Below, piece after piece: positions 52,450-61,674 of a stretch of 64,000 nucleotides of DNA. The stretch covers positions 2,078,985-2,142,984 of the forward strand of contig NZ_LR732817.1 of NCBI RefSeq assembly GCF_902506195.1, read 5' to 3'. The notes below the pieces were generated by a model. The model was not told where the DNA came from, did no database searches, and was given only the letters and a program-made list of their open reading frames with translations. The stretch comes from Citricoccus sp. K5. GTDB taxonomy: Bacteria > Actinomycetota > Actinomycetes > Actinomycetales > Micrococcaceae. The position numbers and the translations under genes are program-made. Position 1 is the stretch's first letter. Every line of letters starts with the position of its first letter.

Positions 52450-53900
52450 CAGACGATGTCCCCTTCGGCGTACGCCTTCTGGCGTTCTTCCTCGGTCCAG
52501 GTCTCGTCGAAGGACTCGTCGATGACCACCGTGGCCAACTGGCCACCACCCCAGGAGATCAAGGCGACGAGGAGCCAACCGGGCACACCGCCGACTCCCA
52601 AGGCAGTCACCCCGGCCCCCGCACCGGCGTCGACGGCGCCCGAGGCCATGAACGTCAAGATCTCCTGGGCGAGAACCCGGCGAGTCTGGGTGGTGACCTG
52701 TTCATCACTGAGGAGCGGATTCTGTTCCGAGAACTCCTTCTCGAACTCCTTGGTGTTCCATCCACTGGACACCAGTCCCGTAATGACGGTGACGTTGACG
52801 TCGAAGAACTTCTTGCCAGCAGTATCCAGGCCGATGCTCTTGTACGCGGCGTCGAAGATCGCACTCTTAGGCACTCCCTCGATCTTCCCGCTGGCAACGT
52901 TGATGCCCTGTGCAGCCAGGTACTCCACCATGTTCGGGGGATCCGCGAACGACGAACCGTCCGGGGCGGTGACATTGGTGAGTTCGATGTCGTTGTAGTC
53001 CTCGTCCTGGGCGATCGCCAGCTGGACCGCATAGGTCAGGTAGGGATCCTCCGCGGAGCCGGATCGGACCAGCTCGCCTGCCTCGTTGTAGGACCACTTC
53101 ACGCCGTCGGCGTCCATGTAGTCGTAGGGCAGGTCTTCGAGCGGAACGGATTCGGCGATCTTGAGGTAATCGGCTTCCGAGAGGCCGTCGATCCCACCGA
53201 AGAAGTGGCTCCCTTGGAGCAGTGTTGCCAGTTCCTCGGGCGACTCCATGATCTCCAGTGCCGAGGTCCGGCTGACGTAGGCGAGTTGGGACAGCTCATC
53301 CATATCGATGGCGGACACCGCATCTGCCATGGTGATGCGGGCCTCTTCAATCGTCAGGTAGATGTCAATGGCCGTCTGCTGGTGTTCATGCCGTTCTTGC
53401 TCCAGGGCAGAGAGGTGGTCCGTCGGCGTCCTGCCGTGCTTCTGGACGTAGTCCTCCTCTTCCCATTCCCCGGTATAGACCTTGTTCTTGTCCCGGTCAT
53501 ACTCGTAGAAGCGGGTCAGCCAACCCCGAGCCCAGTAGTCATACGGTTCCTTCTTGCCCTGTTGCGTCTGGATGGTCGCATCGAAGGTGGTCGCCGCAGA
53601 GGCGAAGATCTCGGCACCGTGCAGTAGTCCACCGAGTTTCTCGGCCACCGGGGTCATCGCAGCGAAGACCGTCTCCTTGTCAGCGCCCCCATAGACGTCT
53701 TTGAACCGGGACCACTGACGTACAACGTCCATGAGGACATCATGGGTCTTGCGGACAGCTTCCATGGTGTTTTCCGCCCCCACGGCAACTCGCGATGAGG
53801 GAGGTAGGGGCACGGCCCATGACACGAAGTTGTCATGCTCTTCAGGAAGGATGTTGTCAGGGACCGACGCCTCTTGCCAACGTATGGTCTCGAATCTCAT
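52449..53900 (-). CDS. Hypothetical large type VII secretion-like protein
   Basis: The 483-residue acidic protein has long predicted helices in its first ~270 residues. A C-terminal glycine-rich hydrophobic hairpin (about 415-465) contains GAVDAGAGAGVTALGVGG and then a hydrophobic helix. It has no N-terminal signal peptide. The helical start plus the small helical partner encoded just upstream fits WXG/LXG-type secreted proteins, and the hairpin could insert in membranes. No known toxin domain is recognized. The gene is more AT-rich than its surroundings, which suggests transfer. Confidence 0.6.
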   Translation of the reverse strand: MRFETIRWQEASVPDNILPEEHDNFVSWAVPLPPSSRVAVGAENTMEAVRKTHDVLMDVVRQWSRFKDVYGGADKETVFAAMTPVAEKLGGLLHGAEIFASAATTFDATIQTQQGKKEPYDYWARGWLTRFYEYDRDKNKVYTGEWEEEDYVQKHGRTPTDHLSALEQERHEHQQTAIDIYLTIEEARITMADAVSAIDMDELSQLAYVSRTSALEIMESPEELATLLQGSHFFGGIDGLSEADYLKIAESVPLEDLPYDYMDADGVKWSYNEAGELVRSGSAEDPYLTYAVQLAIAQDEDYNDIELTNVTAPDGSSFADPPNMVEYLAAQGINVASGKIEGVPKSAIFDAAYKSIGLDTAGKKFFDVNVTVITGLVSSGWNTKEFEKEFSEQNPLLSDEQVTTQTRRVLAQEILTFMASGAVDAGAGAGVTALGVGGVPGWLLVALISWGGGQLATVVIDESFDETWTEEERQKAYAEGDIV

Positions 53901-53921
53901 GGTGCTCTATCCGTCGCTGCC

Positions 53922-54425
53922 CTACGGGGCGTCGTGGGCGGTGGTGAAGGGTTGAGGATTGTAGGAACCGGGCGTCTCAGCATCGGACGGCGGCGTGTAC
54001 TCCCATGCTCCGTTCTCTGGATCGTCGGGCGTTGGCCGTGAGTTGTCCGGCTCACCGTGTTCTCCCCCGGTGCGGAACTCCGGATATACGTTCTCCGCGC
54101 CGGCGGCATCAGCAGCCATCGCAGCATCCCCTGATGCGTAGTAGACGACCACGTCCCGCATTGCATCGATGAGGCTGCGAATGTCACTCTCGATCGATTT
54201 GTAGTGGGGAATCAACTGCTCATCGTAGAACTGCTTGTAAGCTGCATTAGTCCGTTCGGCGCTGTCTTGAATCTGGTCAGTCTCGTCCGTCCCGTAGGTC
54301 CCGGTGTCCACCGAGTCCTTGTCCACGTCCAGGCCAGTGAAATGCTTGTTGTCGTTGGAGAGGATCCCCTCAAGGTCATTGATGACCTGCTGGCATCCGT
54401 CCAGATCAATCCAGTAGGAACTCAT
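53922..54425 (-). CDS. Small helical WXG100-like protein
   Basis: The 167-residue protein starts SSYWIDLDGCQQVINDLEG, resembling the WXG100/DUF6507-like opening of actinobacterial ESX partners. About 90 residues of helix follow, then a disordered acidic Pro-rich tail (about 115-167). It has no signal peptide. It lies 21 bases before the 483-residue gene and is its likely secretion partner. No ESX ATPase or membrane gene is in the window. The assignment is by shape only. Confidence 0.55.
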   Translation of the reverse strand: MSSYWIDLDGCQQVINDLEGILSNDNKHFTGLDVDKDSVDTGTYGTDETDQIQDSAERTNAAYKQFYDEQLIPHYKSIESDIRSLIDAMRDVVVYYASGDAAMAADAAGAENVYPEFRTGGEHGEPDNSRPTPDDPENGAWEYTPPSDAETPGSYNPQPFTTAHDAP

Positions 54426-54511
54426 GTGCGAGCGCCACCCTTCCTCGTCTCCTCCAGACTAGGAGGACCCGGTAAGAGGCAACAATGGGGAGAACTCCCC
54501 ATCCGCGCCGC

Positions 54512-55720
54512 TCAGGCCACCAGCGAGATGCTCTCCACCGGCTGGCCGGGATCTGCGGCGAAGTCCAGGCCGGACGGTGCCACCCCGTCGGCCACAAGTT
54601 GCGCGCCCAGGGCGGCGACCATGGCCCCGTTGTCCGTGCACAGCCTCACGGGCGGCACCGTCAGCCCGATCCCGGCGGTTTCGCACCGCTCGGCCAGCAG
54701 CGAGCGCAGCCGGGAGTTGGCGGCCACTCCCCCACCGAGCAGCAGGTGGGTGATGCCGTGCTCCGTGCAGGCGCGGACCGCTTTGGCGGTGATCACGTCC
54801 GCGACCGCCTCCTGGAAGGACGCGGCGATGTCCGCCGTCGGGATCTGGTCCTCCGGCACACCGGCGGCCTCGAACTGCTCGACGCACCGGGCCACGGCGG
54901 TCTTCAGCCCGGAGAATGACCAGTTGTGGCGGTGCTTGCCGGGCTCTTCCGCACTGCCCACGAACTTCGGCGCGCTGAGGCCCCGCGGGAAGCGGAAGGC
55001 CTTCGGATCGCCCTGCTGGGCCAGCCGGTCGATCACGGGTCCACCCGGGTAGCCGGCGCCCAGGAGCCGGGCGACCTTGTCATAGGCCTCGCCCGCGGCG
55101 TCGTCGATGGTGGAGCCGAGCAGAGCGACATCCGTGGTGAGGCGGTTGACCTGCAGGATCTCGGTGTGCCCGCCGGAGACCAGCAGGGCACCGAGGTTCT
55201 CAGGCAGCGGTGCCGACGTGCGCTCCACGGACTGCTCGCCGTCCGTGTTCCCTTCCCCGAGCACGACGGCGGCCGGCCCGGTTCCGCTCTCGGCCACCCC
55301 GTCCAGCATGCCGACCCCGACGTGGGCCACCAGGTGGTTGAGCCCAAAGAGCGGCTTGTCCGCGGCGAGCGCGAGGGCCTTCGCTCCGGCCACTCCGACC
55401 ATGAGAGCGCCGGCGAGTCCCGGACCGGAGGTCACGGCGATGGCGTCGATCTCCTCCAGCGTGACGCCTGCGGTGTCCAGGGCCTGCTGCAGGGTGGGGA
55501 TGAACTCCTCGAGGTGGGCCCGAGCCGCGATCTCGGGGATGACCCCGCCGAAGCGGACATGCTCCTCCATGGAGGAGGCCACCGCGTTGGCCAGCAGCTC
55601 GGTCCCGCGTACGATGCCGAATCCGGTCTCGTCACAGGAGGTCTCGATACCGAGGACCAGCGGGGCGGCAGGAACATCAGCGAGGACATCGGAGGTCGGG
55701 TCATCAACCGTGGAGAGCAT
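54512..55720 (-). CDS. tsaD: tRNA N6-adenosine threonylcarbamoyltransferase TsaD
   Basis: This is about 402 residues from ATG 55720. [15 protein letters not shown] is the N-terminal ASKHA signature. [11 protein letters not shown] and the metal-binding [10 protein letters not shown] follow, then [11 protein letters not shown] and [14 protein letters not shown]. It transfers the threonylcarbamoyl group to A37 of tRNAs with TsaB/TsaE. An insert before [11 protein letters not shown] (about residues 150-180) makes it longer than the usual 340-350. A second ATG at 55729 is possible; TAGAAT lies seven bases before 55720. Confidence 0.93.
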   Translation of the reverse strand: MLSTVDDPTSDVLADVPAAPLVLGIETSCDETGFGIVRGTELLANAVASSMEEHVRFGGVIPEIAARAHLEEFIPTLQQALDTAGVTLEEIDAIAVTSGPGLAGALMVGVAGAKALALAADKPLFGLNHLVAHVGVGMLDGVAESGTGPAAVVLGEGNTDGEQSVERTSAPLPENLGALLVSGGHTEILQVNRLTTDVALLGSTIDDAAGEAYDKVARLLGAGYPGGPVIDRLAQQGDPKAFRFPRGLSAPKFVGSAEEPGKHRHNWSFSGLKTAVARCVEQFEAAGVPEDQIPTADIAASFQEAVADVITAKAVRACTEHGITHLLLGGGVAANSRLRSLLAERCETAGIGLTVPPVRLCTDNGAMVAALGAQLVADGVAPSGLDFAADPGQPVESISLVA

Positions 55721-55769
55721 GCCCACCATTCTAAGTTCCCCCTGGGGGAAGCTGATCGGCCCTGGCGCA

Positions 55770-56222
55770 TCAGTCCCGTGGAATCGGGTACCAATCGAGG
55801 TCGGTGGGCGCCCTTCCGGCACCGAGAGCAGCGCTCGGACCGGCATGGACTTCCGCGGAGTGCACGGCCGTCGGGAACACCATCTCGGGAGACATGGACC
55901 ACTTGCCGAAGGGTGAGAGCACGCGCCAGTCGCCGTCCGCCTCGGCCGGGGCCAGCACGGAGCCGACGGTGGCGAGGATCTGGCCTTCACCGGCATGGAT
56001 CACCTCGGCGATCAGGCCGTTGACGCGCACGGTGCCGGCACCGGAGACCACCGCGTCCTCGAGCACACCGGTCACCTCCACGGTCACACCGGCGGGGACC
56101 TCTACCAGGCCGGAGACCGAGCCGGTGAGGGTAGTCGACTCGGCCGGGGTCCCGTTCAGGACGGTCACGCCCCCCAAGGGGGTCTCGGCAGAGTTCCACA
56201 TGCTGTCCACGCTAGGCAGCAT
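55770..56222 (-). CDS. Hypothetical beta-rich protein
   Basis: This 150-residue protein has a middle part (about 20-85) made of short Val/Gly-rich strands with [15 protein letters not shown] and [10 protein letters not shown]. These resemble turns of a beta-helix such as those of bactofilin-like proteins, but I cannot assign a family. No signal peptide is visible. It precedes tsaD on the same strand. Confidence 0.55.
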   Translation of the reverse strand: MLPSVDSMWNSAETPLGGVTVLNGTPAESTTLTGSVSGLVEVPAGVTVEVTGVLEDAVVSGAGTVRVNGLIAEVIHAGEGQILATVGSVLAPAEADGDWRVLSPFGKWSMSPEMVFPTAVHSAEVHAGPSAALGAGRAPTDLDWYPIPRD

Positions 56223-56309
56223 GGCCTCAAGCGGCGATGGGCAGGCCTACCCCTTGACGGTTTCCCTCATTGCTGATACGAGCTGCTGATAGGAGGCGCG
56301 GTAGTTGGG

Positions 56310-56858
56310 TCAAGCGGGGCCGGCCGCGTCCCCATCGTCGACGGTCGAACCATCCTCTGGACCATCCCAACCGTCCGCAAGACCGTCCCGGCCAACGCGG
56401 CCATACCGGTCCACGGCCCAGGAGGCATAGTCGTTCAGCGCCACGATCTCTCGGTGCCACGCTCGCCCGTCCTCCCGTTCATACAGCCACGCCGGTGCTC
56501 CGAGTTCGAGAACGGAAGCCGCCATCTGCGCCTGGGCCACCGTCTCGGCCAGCGAATACAGCTCGTGGACCCGGCGCCGGTAGCGCTGGGTCCGGCGGGA
56601 CAGGGCGAGTTCGCCGGTGCTGGACTCCCGGGCGGACCGATCGGAGAGGGCCTCGGCCAACTCCAACAGGATCTCGTCCACGGCGTCCACCACGGAGTGT
56701 GGGCCGCGGTGGTCCGCACGGTATTGGCCTGCGATGTCCTGCCACGTCTCCGTGGTTCCTTCCGGGAGAACGTCCGGGAGGTCATCACGGGAGGGAAGGT
56801 CGTGCACCGTGGGCTCCTGGGGATACTCGGTCCGAGTGCGGTTCATACCCTCTGACAT
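56310..56858 (-). CDS. Hypothetical helical protein
   Basis: This is 182 residues from ATG 56858, with no clear ribosome site. A helical, Glu/Ala/Arg-rich middle (about 55-130) is followed by an acidic disordered tail. It has no signal or membrane segment and no recognizable domain. It follows the flagellar-operon gene at 56896 on the same strand by 37 bases and could be its last member. Confidence 0.5.
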   Translation of the reverse strand: MSEGMNRTRTEYPQEPTVHDLPSRDDLPDVLPEGTTETWQDIAGQYRADHRGPHSVVDAVDEILLELAEALSDRSARESSTGELALSRRTQRYRRRVHELYSLAETVAQAQMAASVLELGAPAWLYEREDGRAWHREIVALNDYASWAVDRYGRVGRDGLADGWDGPEDGSTVDDGDAAGPA

Positions 56859-56895
56859 GCGCAGAACGCCGGGCCCGGGCGTCTGTTCTGCCCCC

Positions 56896-58194
56896 TCACC
56901 GGTGCGTGTGCTGGGCAAACTCGGAGAACTCAGACGGGGTGTGCAGGCGGTGACCCAGGTCCCTCACGGTTCCTGGGGTGCCCGTCACGGTGCGCGGCAC
57001 CGCCACCACTGACGCCGGCTCGACCACCTTCGCCACCTGCCGGACCCAGGCCTGTGTATCGGCATGCTTGCGCGAGGAGTCGATCGCCAGCACCAGGTGC
57101 ATGGGCGCGTACCGGAGCAACCCCTCGGCCAGATGCGCTGTGTCGGATCCGTCGCCGAGCCCGTAGCAGACCACGGTTGCCCCGGCCCGTCCCCCGTTGA
57201 GGACGCCCGCAGCCGACCACGTGTGGTGGCCGGTCCGCTCGGCGGCCTCCACGGCGTCGTCGAGCAGGCCCGCGAACACGAGCCGGATGCTGCGCGGCAT
57301 GGAGGAGTTGCGGGGCTCCTCGGCGTGCGGCGTGCCGTGCAGGGTGTCTGGGAGATCTGCCGGTGCGGCAGCATGGTCCAGCATCTCGTGCAGGTGGGGA
57401 TCCTCGGTGGAGAACACCGGGACGACGGCGGCCGTGCGGTGTCCGGCAGCATTCGGTCCCGGGGAGCCGCTCGCACCGGAACCGGCCACGGTGCCAGCCA
57501 CTGCTCCGGTCCCCCGTCCAGCTCCCGCCCCGGTGCCGGGTGCGGTGTCCGGTGGGCTACTCGGATCGGCTCCGGCATCGAGGCCGTCCATGAGCAGGCC
57601 GTAGGCCGTGTTCAATCCGGGTCCGCCCTGCAGGGCCGTCGTCGGGATCGGTCCGGGGCCCCAGCCGGGGATCTCCTGGACGGTGTCCGGGTTGACTGCG
57701 CCCACGGAGCCGTTGCGCGTGTGCGCGCGACCGGACTGACCGGCGTCGGAACCACTCGGAGGGGTGCTCAGAGGACCACTCGGAAAGCCGTTCGCATCGC
57801 CGCCCCGTGGACCGGCTCCCGGCGCGGCGATGCGCCCGGACATCGATCCGGTGGCCACACGGTTGCCTGCGGTGCTCGACCGCGCGGCACTGCCGCCCGG
57901 CAGCTGGTCGGCATCCTGCGGGGCCTCCGGGCCGTCGTCGTGCCCGACGTTGCGGCCGACGCGCGTGCGCCCGTCCTTCGGGGAGGACGATCCGCGGGAC
58001 CGTGTCCTGTGTTGGCCGGGTTCCTGTGGCGGGTGGGCGTCCGCGCGGTAGGTGACGCGGTCCTCGCCGCCACCCTCTTCACGGATGCTGAAGATGGAGT
58101 AGGTGGTGCCGGGTCTGAAGTGCAGTTCGGCCTCGTGCTCGAGCTCCTCGAGGGAGTCGGCGAAGACGGACTTACGCCAGCGCACGTTCGCCAC
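56896..58194 (-). CDS. Unknown protein at the flhF position of the flagellar operon
   Basis: This 432-residue protein has a conserved-looking N-terminal ~45 residues (VRWRKSVFADSLEELEHEAE). A low-complexity Gly/Pro/Ser linker of about 190 residues follows, then a C-terminal alpha/beta region (about 290-430) with VVCYGLGDGSDTAHLAEG and LVLAIDSSRKHADTQAWVRQ. The C-terminal part is shaped like the second half of an SRP-type GTPase domain. There is no P-loop, so it is not a standard FlhF. The start lies 23 bases inside the end of flhA, so it is co-transcribed with it. Confidence 0.55.
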   Translation of the reverse strand: MANVRWRKSVFADSLEELEHEAELHFRPGTTYSIFSIREEGGGEDRVTYRADAHPPQEPGQHRTRSRGSSSPKDGRTRVGRNVGHDDGPEAPQDADQLPGGSAARSSTAGNRVATGSMSGRIAAPGAGPRGGDANGFPSGPLSTPPSGSDAGQSGRAHTRNGSVGAVNPDTVQEIPGWGPGPIPTTALQGGPGLNTAYGLLMDGLDAGADPSSPPDTAPGTGAGAGRGTGAVAGTVAGSGASGSPGPNAAGHRTAAVVPVFSTEDPHLHEMLDHAAAPADLPDTLHGTPHAEEPRNSSMPRSIRLVFAGLLDDAVEAAERTGHHTWSAAGVLNGGRAGATVVCYGLGDGSDTAHLAEGLLRYAPMHLVLAIDSSRKHADTQAWVRQVAKVVEPASVVAVPRTVTGTPGTVRDLGHRLHTPSEFSEFAQHTHR

Positions 58195-60232
58195 CCACTG
58201 TCGCGGCCGTCCTCACCTGGAGGCTGGGCTGGGATGAGGCCTCGGTGTAGGACAGCACGGCCACCTCCACGGACCAGGAATCGAGCTTGCGGGCCAGGTC
58301 GGCGCGGAGGGACTCTCCGCACACGAGCACGGGCTGCTCGCCTTCGGCCACACGGGCGGCCACGGCGGTTCGCACGCCGTCCGCGAGTCGGTTGAAGACC
58401 TCGAGGGAACCGGTGATGGAGGAGCCTTCCGGGCCGGTGCGCAGGCCCTCGAGCAGACCCTGCTCGAAGACCGGGTCGAGGGTGATGGCCGTCAGCACAC
58501 CGTCCACACTGGCCCGTTCGGCGATGACCGGGGCCAGGGCCAGCCGACACGCCTCAACCAGGTGCTCGATCAGCTTGGAGGTGCCGGCACGCTGGGCGAT
58601 AGTCTCGAGGATGCGGGGCAGGTCGTTGATGGGCACGCCCTCGGCGAGCAGGCCCTGCAGCACCTGGTGGACGGTGGAGGCGGGCACCAACCCGGGCACC
58701 ACGTCCTCCACGGTCTCCGGAGAATCGGCGGCGACGGCGTCCAGCATGGTCTGGACGTCCGCGCGTGACAACAGCCGGGCGGCGTGGCGCTCCAGCACCG
58801 AGGCCAGTTGAGTGGTGACCACGGTGGTGCGGTCGAACACGGCGGAGCCGGCCATCTCGGCGATGGTGCGCATCTCCTCCGGGATCCACTTGCCGTCCAG
58901 GCCGAAGACCGCCTCGCGCGTGGGGGCGCCGGACAGGGCAGCGAGGTCGCCGCCCAGGGCGAGCAGCCGCCGGGCGGGGGCCTGCCCCTCGGCAGCAGTG
59001 GTGCCGGCGATGAGAATGCGGTAGGCGCCTGCGGGCAGCTCCACGTTGTCCCGGGTGCGGACCTGCGGGATGACGACACCCAGGGACAGGGCCATCTGTT
59101 CACGCACGCCTCGAATGCGGGCCACCAGGTCATCCGGTGAGCCATTGGCCAGGTCCACGATGTCCGTGGCGAGATGCACCTCCACCGGGGAGGTCCGCAT
59201 GCGCTGGATCAGGTCCTGGCCCGGGTCCTTGACCGGTTGCTGGGCTGCATCTCCGGCGGCCTTGGCACTCTCGGCCTCCTCCGCCTCCTTGGCCCGTGCC
59301 TTGCCCGCGGCGCGGCCGGCCAGGATGAGGGCGGCCCCGAGCAGCAGGAACGTCAACAGCGGCATCCCCGGGATCAGTCCCATGGCGATCGCGGCGACGC
59401 CGGCCACCACGAGCGGCGTGGAGAACTGGGAGAGCTGCTTGGTGGTGGCGGTGCCCAGGTCCTCGTCCGCCGTGGAACGGGTGACGATCATGCCGGTGGC
59501 GGTGGCCATCAGCACGGACGGGATGATGGTGACCAGGCCGTCGCCGATGGACAGCAGCGCGTAGGTCTCCAGTGCCTCCATGGCATCCATGCCGTGCATC
59601 ATCATGCCGACCACCACGCCGCCGACGAGATTGATGACCAGGATGATGATGCCCGCGATGGCATCGCCCTTGACGAACTTGGAGGCTCCGTCCATGGCGC
59701 CGTAGAAGTCAGCTTCGGCGGTGACCTCTCCGCGGCGGGTGCGAGCCTGGTCCTCGGTGATGAGGCCGGCGGCGAGGTCCGCGTCGATGGCCATCTGCTT
59801 GCCGGGCATGGCGTCCAGGGTGAAGCGGGCGCCGACCTCGGAGACGCGTTCGGCGCCCTTGGTGATCACCACGAACTGGATGATCACCAAGATCAGGAAC
59901 ACCACGAAGCCGATGACCATGTTGCCGCCCACGGCCACCTGACCGAAGGCGTCAATCACCTGACCGGCGTGGGCCTCCCCCAGCACCAGTCGGGTTGAGG
60001 CCACATTGATGCCCAGCCGCAGCATGGTGGCGGCCAGCAGCAGCGAGGGGAAGATCGAGAAGTCCAGGGGTTTCCTGACGAACATGGTGTTCAGCAGGAT
60101 CACCAGCGACAGTGAGATGGACACCACGATCAGCACGTCCAGCAGGGGTGCCGGGACCGGGACGATCAGCAACAACACGATCAACACGAAGCCGATAGGC
60201 ATGGCCAGCGGCTTGAGTTTTGCCAGTGTCAC
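58172..60232 (-). CDS. flhA: Flagellar export apparatus protein FlhA
   Basis: This is 686 residues from GTG 60232, which has AAGGAAGG upstream. The N-terminal half has about eight membrane spans, with FVRKPLDFSIFPSLLLAATMLRLGINVASTRLVL and the FHIPEP-type core GARFTLDAMPGKQMAIDADL. The cytoplasmic domain (about 350-686) includes TVVTTQLASVLERHAARLLSRADVQ. It forms the ion-conducting, substrate-docking ring of the export gate. It is normally directly after flhB, but here 1.4 kb of inserted DNA separates them. Confidence 0.96.
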   Translation of the reverse strand: MTLAKLKPLAMPIGFVLIVLLLIVPVPAPLLDVLIVVSISLSLVILLNTMFVRKPLDFSIFPSLLLAATMLRLGINVASTRLVLGEAHAGQVIDAFGQVAVGGNMVIGFVVFLILVIIQFVVITKGAERVSEVGARFTLDAMPGKQMAIDADLAAGLITEDQARTRRGEVTAEADFYGAMDGASKFVKGDAIAGIIILVINLVGGVVVGMMMHGMDAMEALETYALLSIGDGLVTIIPSVLMATATGMIVTRSTADEDLGTATTKQLSQFSTPLVVAGVAAIAMGLIPGMPLLTFLLLGAALILAGRAAGKARAKEAEEAESAKAAGDAAQQPVKDPGQDLIQRMRTSPVEVHLATDIVDLANGSPDDLVARIRGVREQMALSLGVVIPQVRTRDNVELPAGAYRILIAGTTAAEGQAPARRLLALGGDLAALSGAPTREAVFGLDGKWIPEEMRTIAEMAGSAVFDRTTVVTTQLASVLERHAARLLSRADVQTMLDAVAADSPETVEDVVPGLVPASTVHQVLQGLLAEGVPINDLPRILETIAQRAGTSKLIEHLVEACRLALAPVIAERASVDGVLTAITLDPVFEQGLLEGLRTGPEGSSITGSLEVFNRLADGVRTAVAARVAEGEQPVLVCGESLRADLARKLDSWSVEVAVLSYTEASSQPSLQVRTAATVGGERALA

Positions 60233-60602
60233 GGAGGCGGCCTTCCTTCGGTGCGGTGGTGTGCGCGCATGCGGTCGTGTGCGCGCTGCGTCGGTGCCGT
60301 GCGTGCATGCGGTGGTGCGGGTCCAAGGATTCCCTCGCGACCCCCTATGCCCGGCGCCGGACCGCGGGCGTCCGGTTTCACGCAGGCGGTGACGGGCTGG
60401 CGGCTGATGGCCCCTGCAACTGAGTCGCAGAAATTGCCCCAATTCAACGGGTGTGAAGGGGTAGCTTCTGCGACTTAGCTGCAGGCGGGGGTGCGGGTGC
60501 GGATGCAGGCAGGCTACTGCACAGGTAACCGATGCGGTGGAACCCTCCACCGCAGCCCTTGCCTGCCTCCCGCTGCCGGCACGGGTGTCCGTCAATGGGG
60601 TG
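60233..60602. other. 370-bp gap upstream of flhA with palindrome B1 and direct repeats
   Basis: No gene is recognizable. The stretch contains palindrome B1 (60413-60485). Near flhA (about 60250-60320) there are two imperfect copies of a GTGCG-x-GCATGCGGT-x-GTG unit. It must contain new promoters for flhA and for the nuclease-like gene; no convincing -35/-10 pair is seen. Confidence 0.5.
60413..60485. repeat. Palindromic element B1
   Basis: CCTGCA and TGCAGG bound the element. Inside, CTGAGTCGCAGAA pairs with TTCTGCGACTTAG and GCCCC with GGGGT around a 17-base loop. It shares CAACTGAGTCGCAGAAATT with B2 at the other side of the nuclease gene. Confidence 0.85.
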
Positions 60603-61592
60603 ATGAGACCCCACAACCCACAGCCCGTTCCGGACCTCTTCACTCTGGACGAGGGTCGCCGTCTCCAGTTCTCGCGCAAGCGCCTCTACTACTCAGGGCT
60701 GGTCATCCCCCACCGCGGGCTGCGGACCGCTCCTCTGCATCCGTCTGCAGCAGACCGGCACAGCAATTCCGAGATCGCGCGGATGCTGAGTCGACAGGAT
60801 CCGTCACTGATCATCAGTCACCAGACCGCTGCCGAGACCTGGGGACTGTGGTTACCGGCACGGATGCGTACCACCCGAATTCATCTGTCCCGGGTCCGTC
60901 GTACTGCCGGCATCCCCCGGTACCTGAACACCGTGGGGCATTTCATCCGCCCCCTGGAGCGTGATGTGAGGAAGATCGGCGGCTTCCACATCACGTCGCC
61001 GGAGTGGACCTGGGCGGACCTGGCGTCGCAGGGACTCACCGTGGAGGAACTCGTGGCGGCCGGCGACGCCCTGTTGCAGCGACCCGACGGATTTCCCCGA
61101 TCCGAGAGGTTCATCGGCAACAACCCGCTAGCCACCAAGGAGTCCATCGTCGAGGTTGTCAGCCGGCGCAAGGGTTCTCCCGGCATCAGGAAACTGCGGG
61201 TGGCTGTGGAACTGCTGCGCGAACGAGTCGATTCGGAGAGGGAGTCCAGGCTCAGATTGAAGATGGTCAACGCCGGCTGGGATGAGCCCATCGTGAATCC
61301 TCGACTGCTGTTCGCCGACGGCTGGGAATGCACTGTTGATCTGGCCCTGCTGTTGTGGCGCGTCGCCCTGCAGTACGAGGGCAGGCACCACTTCACGCTG
61401 GAGAAGCAGTACCGCTCTGACATGAACCGGGACGAGCAGATCCGGGCGCGCGGCTGGGAACCTATCCGGGTGGACTCCGAGGTCTTCACCAGACAGGGGT
61501 GGCGGAACTTCGAGCTCCGCCTTCACCGCGCCATTGAACGCCAGCAACGTCAACCGAAGGACTCGTGGGTTCCCTTCGAGATCGGCTCCTGA
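60603..61592 (+). CDS. PDDEXK-like (Vsr/DUF559-type) protein inserted in the flagellar operon
   Basis: This is 329 residues from ATG 60603, chosen to align with the start of the homologue at 42328; an in-frame GTG at 60537 would add 22 residues. It shares ISHQTAAETWGLWLP, WTWADLASQGLTVEELVAAGD and the nuclease-fold half. Candidate catalytic residues are Glu214 (ESRLR), Asp246 (TVDL), Glu259 (LQYEG) and His262/263. It is oriented against the flagellar genes and bracketed by palindromes B1 and B2. Its function is unknown. Confidence 0.75.
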   Translation: MRPHNPQPVPDLFTLDEGRRLQFSRKRLYYSGLVIPHRGLRTAPLHPSAADRHSNSEIARMLSRQDPSLIISHQTAAETWGLWLPARMRTTRIHLSRVRRTAGIPRYLNTVGHFIRPLERDVRKIGGFHITSPEWTWADLASQGLTVEELVAAGDALLQRPDGFPRSERFIGNNPLATKESIVEVVSRRKGSPGIRKLRVAVELLRERVDSERESRLRLKMVNAGWDEPIVNPRLLFADGWECTVDLALLLWRVALQYEGRHHFTLEKQYRSDMNRDEQIRARGWEPIRVDSEVFTRQGWRNFELRLHRAIERQQRQPKDSWVPFEIGS

Positions 61593-61610
61593 ATGCCTCC
61601 TCGCCCCGAC

Positions 61611-61674
61611 CAACTGAGTCGCAGAAATTAACCCCTCTCCACGCCGATCCGGGGTAATTTCTGCGACTCAGTTG
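61611..61674. repeat. Palindromic element B2
   Basis: The arms CAACTGAGTCGCAGAAATTA (61611-61630) and its exact complement (61655-61674) are 20 bp long, with further CCCC/GGGG pairing. Read from flhB, the right arm supplies the last Asn codon and the TGA stop. It lies between convergent genes and may also terminate transcription. Confidence 0.92.
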
